In this document: piece after piece, positions 13,970 through 26,756 of the stretch
Position numbering within the stretch: the stretch's first letter is position 1
Layout: each line of letters begins with the position of its first letter
Assembly (NCBI GenBank): GCA_005656395.1
Contig: SRSI01000010.1
Coordinates: 1,116,001 to 1,180,000 of the forward strand
Origin: Strongyloides papillosus
Lineage: Eukaryota; Nematoda; Chromadorea; Rhabditida; Strongyloididae
Reading direction: 5' to 3'
Length of the DNA stretch: 64,000 bases
Program-made: the position numbers and the translations under genes
The notes under the pieces: model-generated
Seen by the model: the letters and a program-made list of their open reading frames with translations, nothing else
Told to the model about the DNA's origin: nothing
The model's database searches: none

Positions 13970-15032
13970 CATTTCCTTTAATACTCAACTTTTTCAATTT
14001 TTCTTTATAAATTGTGGTATTGTGAAGAGTTTCATCAATTACATCATAACTATCCTGTTTTTTGATAAAATTATTATTATTTACCAATTCATATATTAAC
14101 GATCCAATAATGTGAAAACATTCAGAATATGGAATATCTTGAGTTCGAACTAATCGCGGTTCATGTAATAAAAATAAAACATTTGTAATATTTAACGTCT
14201 TCATAATTTTAGATGTAGCTGAACCAACACCTTTGTATGATCCTGTAATTCTAGTCAAATATTTATATTCTGTCTTATTATCTAAATTTGATGTTAATCC
14301 AATAGGTGATATAATTGGTATCCCATTTTTCCATTGAGTTGAAAGTCTACTTATTGTTGCTAATGAATAAACAAAAGCATAACCAATAATGCAATCAAGT
14401 TTTTCTTGTTTATATAATTCAACAGCAAAATTTGGTCCAATAGCATCAGAACATTTAGTATCGTTAAAAAAAGGAACAAGGCGTATTTTCCGACTGCCAA
14501 AGATTTTACTTTGAATATCTTCTATGGCTTCTTCAATTACAGGTCTAACAGATAACAAATCAAGATTAAAAGGATTCCTATATTTACACTCCGGTGCTTC
14601 ATTTGCTTTTTCTGGTAGTGGAATTAATATATAAAATGGTTTTACTTCGTAATCATTGCTTGACTTAACAATATTTCTATCATGTCTTTTTCGATGGATT
14701 TTATAATGTTTCTTTTTACTTTTATTTTCTTCATTAAAATACAATTCATTATGAATTGTATGTCTTTTAATTCTACGGACATCATCGTTTCTATTATCAA
14801 GTCTCACATTATCTCCAAAATCACTATGTAAATTGATACTTTTTCTAGAGTTATCAGTTATTTCATTGAACAAATCATTATCTTCTATAGGGTTTAAACT
14901 GTTTTTTTCGCTTTTGTAACTTTTTCTTTTAAAATGATAAATCTCTTCACCAAAACCGTAATTCGTAACCAATATTAAAAAAATAAAAATACAAGTAACT
15001 AATATTATAGTAACTTGATTATATCGGATCAT
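13970..15032 (-). CDS. Alternative ectodomain module C of the receptor guanylyl cyclase, with long charged N-terminal insert
   Basis: Single exon. The ATG at 15032 starts a strong signal peptide (MIRYNQVTIILVTCIFIFLI); an in-frame ATG at 15122 is less likely. About 100 residues of charged, low-complexity sequence follow, with a furin-like RIKR near residues 87-90 and a basic cluster (KKKHYKIHRKRH) near 106. The ligand-binding half then begins: YILIPLPEKAN, VRPVIEEAIEDI, NDTKCSDAIGPNFAVELY, CIIGYAFVYSLATISRL and GIPIISPIGL. It ends GGA AAT G|GTATGT in phase 1, identical in phase to modules A, B and D. The charged insert is absent from the other modules and is not typical of receptor cyclases; it may be a propeptide, which is inference. 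Confidence 0.87.
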
Positions 15033-17098
15033 AATAAATTGAATGGCATTATATAATTGAAGATTTTTAAAAAAGAAGATTACAATATATATAATATTTA
15101 TATATATGATGAATGTATTCAATATTGTATATATAAATTAAAATTAATAGATATGATAAGTAACAACTTTAATTTCTGTAAGCTAAAATAAAAAGATAAT
15201 AATAAATTTAAATGATTAAAATAAAATAAAAGAATAAACTACATATATTTGTAATATAATAAAATAGTTACAAAAATGTTTTTGTAAAACAATTTTGTAA
15301 TATTAGTATTTATCCTCCAAAAACCTAATAAAATATTATAAAGAATTAAATATTAGAAAGTAAATGTTAAACATAAGATAGGAAGTGTTGTAATTGTAAA
15401 AAAAGAAAAACATAAAAATCTAATGTTTATTATAACATGTAGATAAAATAGTTTCATGATGAGTTTGATGTAAAAAACATCATTCCACGAAGAAAATTGG
15501 GATTGGTTCAAGAAATATTAAATGGTAGTATTAATTGGTTTACGTCATACTGGAAATGACGATAACTAATGTGTCCCATAATTGTGTTATAATGATCACT
15601 CGTTAGGACAATTAAACTGGAAAATGTTCTTATAAATTTTTTTTATTCTCACTTTAAAAAGATACACTTTTTTTAATTTAAAATTTATTGTATAAAGTGA
15701 TAAACAATCAGGTGAAAAAAAGAAATGATTGTATTTATTTGTCAACTAAAAAAGTTCGTTCTCAAAACAAGTAAAAATGACTAGTCTACGGAAAAATAAT
15801 AACACTAAAAAATGCAATATTTTGCCTATATTTTTTACACTTGTAAATGTCTTTGAATGACAATAATAAGTTAAATCTAACATTTTAAATAAAATAATAA
15901 TAATGAAAACTGTCCTATGTCTATGGAAATAGTAGCGAAATGTATGAAGAATTAAATAACAATATATGATGATATAAGAATAAAATGGCAGAGAGTGTAT
16001 TCATTATTAAGATATAAACGTTTATAACTTATTTAAGGACAATCTGATGAAAAAGAACTTTAAATTATAACATAAATTTAATGTAAAATTGAATACTTAT
16101 AGGAAGACACTATTTATAATTTTAATAAATGATATTGCTTGCTTTATTTTTTTTTATTTTTACAAAAATTGTATCAAAGTAGTTGAAGATTATTGAAAAT
16201 GAAAGTAGCTTAAATTCATATATATTATCTATTATGAATATCTGTAATATATTTTAAAGATATTTTTATGATAAATTTTTGAAATATGATGCTATAATTA
16301 TAATTTACTTTATATGAAATATTAACAATGAGGTAAAATTTATAAAAATAAAAGATATATATATATATAAGTAAGATGGTATTAAAGCTTAATTAATATT
16401 TTAGATTATAACAAATTGATATTTATTTTATATCTAAAAAAGTATTAAATATTTGAAAACATTACAAAGATTACATATGTTATTGAACATATAAACAAAA
16501 TAGATAATATTTATTATCATTTAATGCTTAATAAAAAATACATCAAAAGAATAGTTTGAATGATCCTTTAATTAAAAATAAATATCCAGATTTTTTGTTA
16601 ATGTTTCATTACAAAGATATAATAAAGTAATATAAACATATAATAAAGGAAATTTCAAAGGACTGATCAAATAATAATAACTTATTGTTTTTATAATTTA
16701 GTATCAAATTATACCTATTGTTTGTAGGAAAAATAAATAAATATTGAGTGAAAAGAAATAATCATAAAATGATAAGATTAAATGAAAACACATGAAAGTA
16801 CCAATTCACTAACAACATTATAAACCAGGAAATTAATTTATGATAAAGAAAAGGGGATCCCATAGTTTCACCTAGAGAGATTGTCTCCTAAAAGAGAAAT
16901 GAAGTAGGAGGTAAAAGAATGGTTAATTTAAAATGTCATGGTACAAGAGTGATAAATTTTTATAATACTTTTGTTGCACACACATTACTGCAAAATTTTA
17001 TATTAATTTTTAGATATAAATATATTTTAAAAATTTGATAAAAAATTTTTTTCATTAATTTTTATTTTAAATGTTTAAGGTATTAATAGTAAACTTAC
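15033..17098 (-). other. Intron/promoter DNA between modules C and D
   Basis: AT-rich with no convincing exon. A somewhat less AT-rich patch near 16855-16930 carries GGGATCC and AGTAGGAGG but no open frame of note. Presumed to contain the start region of module C. Confidence 0.45.
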
Positions 17099-17989
17099 TT
17101 CCATATTCAACTCCTACATTTACTCTAAGGTATTCACGATAGTTACTCTTGGTTAAAATACTATATTGTACATTCATTTTTCCAGAATACCGACCATAAA
17201 TATCCTTTATTAAAATTTATCAATTGTTCAAATAGTTTATTTTACTTACATTCATTATAATTTTACAGAAGCTATTTTCTAGTAGTTCAGTATGCCAAAA
17301 GTTTTTTTGATAATGCAATTGTAATTTTTTCCAATTATACATTTGCGATAAATCACCTATTAAATTTTCTATTTTTTCCATTACTATTCCAATTCTTGTA
17401 AGATAAGATAAATTTTTATCATGGAAAAATTCTGTGAAACCAGCATTTGAAAACATCGGCACCTCGTAAAAGCTCAAGATCCTATTTATTGTAGCTAATG
17501 CATAGTCACAGGATGGACCAAAAGAAGCATATAACTATTTGTAAATTAAATAATTAACTAAATATTTTCTTCAAAACTTACATTCTCTATAGTAGCCCAT
17601 TCTAAAGCTTTTAAAGCACTCCATGCTGCGGTTTTTTGGTCTTCACATTCAGAAATTTGAAAAGCTTTTATTTTCATCCAATATCGTTTTTTAGTCCATT
17701 TATTTAAATATCTTTTATGTGCATCTATTATTGCGATATCTAAGATTGGCATCACTGATTCAATGGTGGCTAATAAATTCTTATTTGAATTTTTGAGAGC
17801 TTTTGGTAGAAATAATGCTGCTCGTAAAGGGAACAACGTTTCATAATCAATTTTTTCAACGTAATTTCCTGATATATTTTTTATCATCGAAATATTTGGA
17901 ATATTACAATATAAAAAAATGATTAGAATTCGAAATATTTCCAAGTAATTTAAATTTAAAAATGGAACAATTTTTAGCAAAAGTGCCAT
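17099..17989 (-). CDS. Alternative ectodomain module D of the receptor guanylyl cyclase (distal, three exons)
   Basis: Three exons: 17989-17582, 17534-17250 and 17204-17099, about 266 codons in all. The ATG at 17989 starts a hydrophobic leader (MALLLKIVPFLNLN). It is the most canonical head: RAALFLPKALKN, SVMPILDIAIIDA, KALEWATIEN, then across the first intron LYASFGPSCDYALATINRI, EVPMFSNAGFTEF and LSYLTRI. The GPxCDYALA motif with its cysteine is typical of nematode receptor cyclases and is altered in modules A-C. Introns are 47 and 45 nt. The last exon ends TAT GGA A|GTAAGT in phase 1, so it too joins the shared acceptor at 3539. Being farthest upstream, it probably corresponds to the longest transcript. 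Confidence 0.85.
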
Positions 17990-20900
17990 TTTCAAAACAA
18001 GTTTTTTTGATTATATAATCAAAAAGTATTTTAAAATTTAGTAAAACAAAAAAATATTAAATGTCAATTAGGACATAAATATTGTTATTGAAAATTAGTT
18101 ATAAAATTTAACATTTCTCTATATGGGAAAAGAGGTGCCTGAAAATATAAATTATACATTCTATTTATAAATAATTATAGAAATCAGAAAAAAATAAATA
18201 ATAAAATTTAAATATTATTATTATCTTTATAATAAAAAATAAAGTAACAATAACTTGTGTTCAGATAGTGTCTGAAATTAAAGTTTTAAAAAATTTTATG
18301 AAATGTTTTGAGGATTTTAACAATTTTAAAGTTTGTTCTATTCGTATAACTCAGAAATAACAACATAAAAAACAATATACAAAAAGAAATTTAAATAAGT
18401 TTTAAATTAAAAATGATATAGCATGACACGATATTTTAAAATATGCACTACATTTCATTAAAGTCCATTTAATTTACCATTAAAAGATCTTAAAAAATAT
18501 CTTCAATAATGACAAAATGGTTAAGCTTTAGAAATTACTCAAAGTCTTTTTTTATTGTTATAAAAGATAAATTAAAGATATTGTGTTTTAACTTTTTATT
18601 TCTAAATAAAGAAATGATTATTGTAAAATACAATAAAATATCAAAATTCATAGTTTAAAAATAAAATAAATATATTATACAATTTTTATACCGCTCATTT
18701 AAAATATTTTTTATTTTTAAAACTTTAGATTATTTTGCCTTAAAAAACTTTTTGAAAAAAGCTATAATTCTATATTTATAAATGATGTAATAATGGTTCA
18801 AATAACAAATGTTAAAATATAGTTATTTTAAATAACAAATATTGGTTTTAAAGTTAGAAACAATGCTTTAATGTAAATATTTTAATATTTTTCAGAATAA
18901 TATGCCCCTAAGTCGTTAAGTTTCAATTTAAAGTAATATAAAAAACAACTAAAACATGCATTAAGGCCAATTAAAATATTTATCTGCAAAAAATTACATG
19001 ATAATTAAAAACTTTTCGTATGTGTTAAAATATAAATCGGTGAATTTTTGAGTGAATTTCGGTTAAAAAAGCAAATAATCTCTATTTTAAGGATATAAAA
19101 ATGTATCTGTTTCTAATTCTATTGTTTATTTATACATCTTTAAAAATTTTTAAAGCCTTTAATTTTTTTGAAAAGATATTTTCAATTTTGTACTTGAAGT
19201 AATACTTTAATTATATTATAATTGATGATATAAAAATTACTAGCTCAAAAGTGGCAAATTAGTTTACGTGACACTTTTATTTTTTTAAATAATTGACATC
19301 ATTAAAAAGTATAATTTAAATCATTCGCGGTTAATGTAAATTCTTATAATGAAAATTGCTTTTTTTTTAAAACAAACTAAAAATAATGGTTTTCAATACC
19401 TAATTAGCAATAGGAAAATAATTGTTGAAAAATAAAGGATTAAAAATTTTATAAAGGTTAACACTTAGAGATGAATTTCATTTTGGAATGTAAAATAATA
19501 ATGTTTAAATATTCATTAAAAGTATTGTTTATAATGTTAACAACTATATATTCACTTTAAATATAACTTGTTACAAAATTAAAGAAAAACAAAAAAAATT
19601 TTATATAAGGACATTTCGTGAATTGAATTAAAACCAAATTTTTCAAGAGATTTATTATGAATTATACTAAACCCTAAAAAACAATATAAAAATGATAATC
19701 TCTTGATACATAAAGATAACAGTTTGAAAGTATTTGCTTATTTTTATATTAAAATATATTTCACCAAATAATGATGGCATAAAAATAAGATTATAAATTT
19801 TAATTATAAAAAATAATTTAATTTACAATCTACTCTTATATTTTAACGCTTATGCTAACAAATATTATGACTAATTTTCTAATTCAAATAAATAAAATAA
19901 CATTAATATGAATTTATCATAAAAATTAATATAATTTTTTAGAAAAAAAGACTACCTAAAATGAATAATAATATATTTTTGTGTTATGCTAGTTACAATA
20001 ACTTTAAGAATAACAAATTTTTATACACACATATATATTAATTATAAATAAGTAATTTCGTTTTATAAAATAAATAAGTTTATTCATTTCGAAATTAAAA
20101 AAATTTTTTAATATAAAGATGGTAGGTTACAGCTTATTTACTAAGCTAAAATAATCTAATATACTTTAAAGCCTTTGAATGAAGCATATTTTTGACATTT
20201 TACATCTCAATCATATGCGAACCTTAACTTTAAATGTAGAAATCTAATTTTATACACTAAACTGTTAAAAGCATTAAAACTACATGTAAAAGTGCTTTAA
20301 AAATGTTAAGCAGTTTTTTTGATTTTTCCACTTTCAAATTATTAACACCTGTTTGTGATTTTAATGAAAAAGTTGGTAACATGGAAGAAAAACATTTAGC
20401 TTTATATATCAATTTTAAATTAAGTTATTTCTAGTAACTTAATATAAAATAAAAAATAATTATTATTTTAGCTTATTAGAAGATAAATAAACATTTATTT
20501 CCACAATCCCGAGTAATATATAACGAATTATAAAGCAAATTTAATAGCCTTTTTAAGCCTCTAAATGTCTTTATCATTAATAAAAAATTTGTTTTAGTGG
20601 AAGAATTAAATAGATAAACATAATATTGTTGATGACATGTTGAAAATACATTGACAATAAAATTTTGTTTACATTCGAGAAATCAGAATTTTAAGATTAA
20701 GTTATGTTTCTAAGAGTTCTCAAGTAAGAAAAACACATATTCACAATTTTTACGAATAACCATGATGTCCCTCTGGAATAGATAGAATTTTAACTAATCG
20801 TTTTAAGATATTAGCTAATGTTATCATTGGTAATTTAAGGCATTTATATTTACCATATATTGTTACTAAATTTAATGTGAATATTAAATAATACTGAAAT

Positions 20901-23900
20901 AACTTCAAATTTAAAGATTTTTTAAGTCCAAACGAATTTCCGCCATATAGTTAAGAAAAACTTATGTATGAATTCTATAAAAATCATTCTAATATGGTAA
21001 TATTTTTATACTAGTTAAAAAAAATTCTAAAAAACCTAAAAGTTGTAACCTATGCATTATCTAAGTTTTTTATGAAAAACAACAAAAATTACAATAGATT
21101 AATTTTTACTATTAGTAAAAAGTAATGATAAGTTAAAAAAAAATATGTATATTTCAATTGTTAAATAGAAATTTTAAGAATTTTAAATTTCCTTGGACTA
21201 ATAAGACAAATTTCTATGAAGAAATGTGTCAAAAAATATAATATCAATTTTAAAATAAGATGCAAATTAAATATGTAAATTTGAGAAGTTTAAAAGTTAA
21301 ATTAATTATATTTAAAACATAGGAACTCATAGCTGAATTATTTCTTTCAACTAAAAATTGCTTAATTATAACACAACAATAATTATCATGAAGAAGGGAA
21401 TGTTTTCGATTCAAAAATTGATTTATATAATATAATTCTATTAAAATTAATAATAAGTATTTTTGAATGTTAGAATAACTTGTAATTTTTGTCTAGAAGA
21501 CAAAGAGCATTCTTTTATTGTGAGTACAATATATTTTTTATTACTCTCTCTAGTATGAATTTTAAATATAAGTGAATTATGATACTATAAAGTTTGTAAT
21601 TTTTTAGATGCTACTAAATAAAATAATTAGAAAAATTTATACAATGTAATTAAATATTTTTAATTATGTGATATAAAACTTTGCAACCTTATTAATACCA
21701 TGATTAGAATATGATAAATCTTACAACTTACAATGTTAATATCCAAAGAAGGTATTTTCATTGTCAAGTAATATTTTTAATGATTATTATTTCAAAATAA
21801 TATTTTTTTATTAGTTGATATTATTAGACCATTCTCTACAAATTTTTTGTTTGTAACGGTTGATTCTATAAGAAACACTGAAATTTGTGACATCATAGGT
21901 TTTATTTTGCATGGATATAATTGATTTTTCGTTTTTATAAGATAATGAAGAAATGTCTTTATCATTAAACAGTGAAAAAAATTATTTAAATATTTTCGAA
22001 CATAATAAAACATATTACAAGGCAATTTATTAATATGAAATTGAGGAAATATGATTTTTCAAGAAATTATTTGTTTTATAAGTCATTAAAGTTTATATAA
22101 AATCAAATAAAGAAACATATATAGTTATTTAAAAGTTAAATAAATATGATGATAAACATAAAAATCGTTTTTTTAATGATTTTTAAACATCATAAAAGAA
22201 GTCCCTTATAGTTATGGGGAGAATTCAAATGATATTTATTAATATATTCTTTGGTTTTTTGTTTATGAATATTTTAAAATATCTGATTTGAAATATTTAA
22301 GAAAATCTTCTATTTTTACCCCTACGAAAATTAATTAATGTATTTAAAAAACATAATTATATCAGAAACATAAAGTTTTAAGCAACTACGTTAAATGTTT
22401 TACCATTTATTCGAAAACTGAAAATGATAGCCTCAATTATTATTATGTTTAAAGTATTCACTGGATACAATAATTTTTATTTATCTATTTTAGGAAAAAG
22501 GAAGCAATATTTTTATATTATCTCATTGACAAATAGTATATTTTTTTATGTTTCTGCTTCCATATATATTTTACTTTGTTGAAAAAAGATGCATTTATGT
22601 GCAATATTATCATATATTATTTTGAAACATGAATGTAACAATGTTAATCAAAAATATTTTGATATATTAAATCTAAAATTAAAATAAAATATTTATTATA
22701 TAGTATATTAGTTATGTAAATTTGATAACTATATTTTTTGAGCTTATGTTTTGATAAGTTATTATATTTAATCATTGGTTGTTTTTACACAAAAAAATGA
22801 CTTTGCATTTTTTATGTATTAATAAATTAATGCGTTGTTTCTTTTTTGTCAAAAAAAATGTGAAAACAGTTAACATTTTCTTAAACTATACCCAAAAGTA
22901 TATTTCTTATTTCTAACCAAAAAATTTAATTTTGTAATAAAATAATTTTATTTATATAATTATAAATTATTTATTAATAATAGAATGACATTTTTGCACC
23001 AGAAAGCAATAGTATAATGTTTTAAAATCAAACTTCAATGGGATATTGATATTCTAACTAAAGGTATCATAAAATGTTAATATATATCAATTATCTTGGC
23101 TTTTGCAATAGTAGAAAGCATAATTTTTAAATTTAAGCACAAAATTTCACAACGAAAGAATGTTCAAAGATTTTTTAAAACTTACATTTAATTTATAAGT
23201 ATTGCCTAATTTCAAAATAATAAAATGTAGTTTAATTAAGCTATTTCTATTTTTTTATCGAATTTTATTTGTTTATTGTGAAATTAAATTTAAAAAATAG
23301 AGCTTGATTAAAAAGTAATTAATGGAAGTTGTTTTCTCAAATGAAATTCTTGAAAATAATAAATAAGTTATAAATATTATATATGAAGAATATATTTTAA
23401 TAATTATGTAATAATTTTTACAACTGATATATTGAGATCGATCAAATAGCAAAATATGCTTACCTTCAAATTTTATGTTCAATTTAAATTTTATTTTAAT
23501 AAATATAAAAATAACGATAAATTCAAATAAAGACTCTTATAGTTGCAAAAATATGATCTTTTGTTGAATGTTATTAGATGTAATATAAGGTTATTTTAAA
23601 CAAAAGTTAATTTCACTATGAAACTAAAATAAAATACATTGTATACACTGATTTATCATCTTTAAATTAGATATTTAAAATAGTATTTATATGGTGGTTA
23701 AAAAAATTTAAATGTGATTTTTCTATATAGTTTATAATCACATTTTTCAACAAAATTTAAACTGACTTCTATTGTCATATTTAAATGGTTGGATTTTAAA
23801 TGGAATATTTTTAGCTATAAATAGAATACAAAAACGTTTGCTTACAAATTTGAATTATTTTACTCAATATGTTGCTATTATAAATTGTTAAATTTACAAA

Positions 23901-24949
23901 AAAATTATTATATTTAATGATGTAAACATTTAAAAGTAATATAGGTCACCCATAATAACAATATAAAAAATTTCCAATTGAAGTTATTTTTTTTATAAAA
24001 TGCCAAGTTCAACAAATTATAGAAGCATGTATTATTTTACTTCAAAAAAAAAGTAAAGTTTAAAATTTTATTTTAATTTTGAAAACATAATTGATTAAAT
24101 TATTGCATAAAGTTGTACTTAGAATTGATAATTTTTAGATAAAAAACATTATTTTATTTGAAAAAATTATTAAGGACATAAGGTATTGCTATTGTATAAG
24201 TGTCCATTTCAATTTATCATTGCCAAAAATTTTTATAGTTATGTTTTATATTAAAAATTTATTTTCCAAAATTTTAAACAAATCTTTAAAACAATCTTAG
24301 GGTTAGCCAAATAATATTTATATTTTTTTAAGATAAATAATATGAAAATAAACTTTCGTATAATTTATATACGTACGTAATGATCTAAATTATGCATAGT
24401 TACAATAATTTAATCGTAGTTTTATACAAATTATAATGTTAAAAAATTTCTATAATTCTTTTAAAGTTTTTACAAATATAAACCATTTGTAGTGAAGTTA
24501 ATAATTAAATATTCTAGTTATATTTTTTGTGTATTTTAAATTCATTGCAAATTATGCTAATTTACTTTATTTTAAACAAATTTTATACTTGTGAGTTTAT
24601 AAAAGTGTAAATGGATTAAGATGTTTGTTGTAATTATATGTAAAATGTTTTAAATTTAATAAGAAAATTTTTTTATCACATTCATTTTTAATGAAAAAAA
24701 TTATATTTTTATGTCTACTTTACAAACATGAAAAAAAGTAAAGGTTAGCAAACATAAATCGTTAAAAGCATTTTATTTTGAAAAATCATTAATAAAAAAA
24801 CAACCGTTTATAAAAACAGTAACTTTAGATGCTTATTAAGTAACTGTAATTATTTATCTATAATTTAAAAAAAAATTATGTAAACTAAATTAAAACTTTT
24901 ATATATAAAAATCAGAATTAATAAAAAATATTTTAAAACAATTTTCTTG
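17990..24949. other. Gene-poor, very AT-rich DNA upstream of the receptor cyclase
   Basis: About 7 kb without a supportable gene. Open frames of 60-80 codons (for example near 21.8-22.0 and 23.3-23.5 kb, minus strand) are of chance length for DNA this AT-rich and show no motif. Probably holds the distal promoter of module D. Confidence 0.5.
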
Positions 24950-25444
24950 TTACTCATAATTACATCCTTTTGAATTGTATTCTTTTGAAGGATTCTGAGT
25001 ACATTTTTCGATTTCAAATTTTTTTCCAATATTTATATCTTCTTTAAAGAAGCAAATAAAAAAGTAGAAAAATATAAAAATATGTTTGATCAAACAAATA
25101 AAGTAAAAAATTTGTTTTACGTAGTTACAAATAATACTAATTTTATATTGAAATTTTTTTGATTCAATATCAACATTGTTGTACAGATCTTTACAAAAAA
25201 ACTTCACTCCATAATACTGAAGCATAACAGTGGAAATTATAAGAATTATCAACTCCATATTTCTAGCTCCTTTAAAATCATTTAGTTTTGTACTCATTTC
25301 AACATATAGCTTTCCTTTAACGGAATTTCTATTTTCAATATTAATTTTATTAATCTCTTCTATATTCATCAGCCGGAGTCTTCCATAAGTATAAATATAA
25401 TAGAATGAAAATATTGTAAAGACCAAAGAAGTTATGATAAACAT
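24950..25444 (-). CDS. Orphan membrane-protein frame, 164 residues
   Basis: Not recognised. It starts with a hydrophobic signal or anchor (MFIITSLVFTIFSFYYIYTY), then a polar stretch rich in Asn, Lys and Glu. A second hydrophobic segment (MELIILIISTVMLQYYG) and a third strongly aromatic one (FYFICLIKHIFIFFYFFICF) follow, before a polar tail with two cysteines (KCTQNPSKEYNSKGCNYE). At about 80% AT a stop is expected roughly every ten codons, so 164 open codons are very unlikely by chance. The frame stands alone in a gene desert. It may be a fast-evolving nematode-specific gene, or one exon of a larger gene whose other exons I could not see. No function is proposed. Confidence 0.45.
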   Translation of the reverse strand: MFIITSLVFTIFSFYYIYTYGRLRLMNIEEINKINIENRNSVKGKLYVEMSTKLNDFKGARNMELIILIISTVMLQYYGVKFFCKDLYNNVDIESKKFQYKISIICNYVKQIFYFICLIKHIFIFFYFFICFFKEDINIGKKFEIEKCTQNPSKEYNSKGCNYE

Positions 25445-26756
25445 ATTAGAAATATATTATTATGTCAAACTAAATTTAAATTTCACACTAATATATTTAT
25501 TAAAAATGAATTTCTTAAATAAAATTTAGTTTTTACTCTCTTAATCTAACAACACAAAAGAATTTCAAACTCTTTTAAGGAAAGTAATTTTTAATATATT
25601 GCCATTTCTATAACTCAACTGTGCTCAATATAATAATTTGATAATTACTTATTTCTTATTTTATTATTATTTCTGAAATTCTAAGATTATATGCTTTAAA
25701 TACACATAATTTCTCCTTAACAATTAATTTTAATTTCATGGTAATTTTTGAAATTACTAAAAATTTTGTTTGTGTTTTTTTTTAATTGAGAATATCAAAA
25801 ATTAATATAAAAACATTCAAAAGTTATATTGAATAATAGTAACATAAAGTTTCGTTAAAATTGTCCCACGTTAGACTAATCAAATGTTTCAAGGAATATA
25901 GCTTTTTTCATCAAAAATATTAAAAAAATTTTATTTTTTTCTGGCAAAAATAAAAAGATTTTAGAATAAAATAAACAATTGTTAAGCTTGGTATATCTAA
26001 ATGTTCACATGACTTTTACTAATTTAGTCTTGTAAACAATTCAGATATTCAAAGCAAAACTTTTGTTCATGAAATAAGAATAATATATAAATTAATATAA
26101 CTAAGATAGTAACATTTTTCTAAAAATATTTTCAAATAAATTTTGTTGAAAATGTTTCAAAATATAAACTTACATTCATCTAATATAAGGTTTCTTAAAA
26201 TTTTTGTTGCACTGTTCTACATTTAACATATTGTTTTCACTATTTTTAAACCTTTTATTCTACAACTACTTGTCTTTTATATATTTTGCTTTATCAATTC
26301 AAGAGGATATTATTATTTAGAAATGTTTAATAATTTTAGTAATATGAGATTCTGATACAAGATACAAAATTATTTGTACATCTTCTTATTATTTATAATT
26401 TAAAATTGATTGAAGCAGGTGTTAAGTTACAAGTGTTTTATAGAATTTTTAATTGAAGGTATTCAAATACGTGTTTAATGCTTTAAAAATGTAACCTGAT
26501 AATATCTATTTTCAGATTAAAAACTTTAATATTGTTTAAAATAATAGTAAAATATTTAAGGCTAATTATAAATTTGTTTATTATCCAAATAAGTATATAT
26601 ATTGAAGTAATATTACAAAAGATTTTCTATGATATATATAACTATTTATACACATCAGCATATATATCTTAATAATTACATACATTTTCTTTTGCAAAAA
26701 AAAAATTTAAAGTTGTAATATTATTTTATATCAAAATATTAATTTGTAGAAAATTT
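25445..26756. other. Intergenic DNA
   Basis: AT-rich. No exon, RNA gene or repeat recognised. The right end should contain the 3' UTR of the DUSP gene that ends at 26757. Confidence 0.45.

Noticed and set aside
1..17989. Cluster of four or five separate receptor cyclase genes
   Set aside because: Only one membrane helix, kinase-homology domain and cyclase exist in the region, and the upstream modules all lack the second half of the ectodomain.
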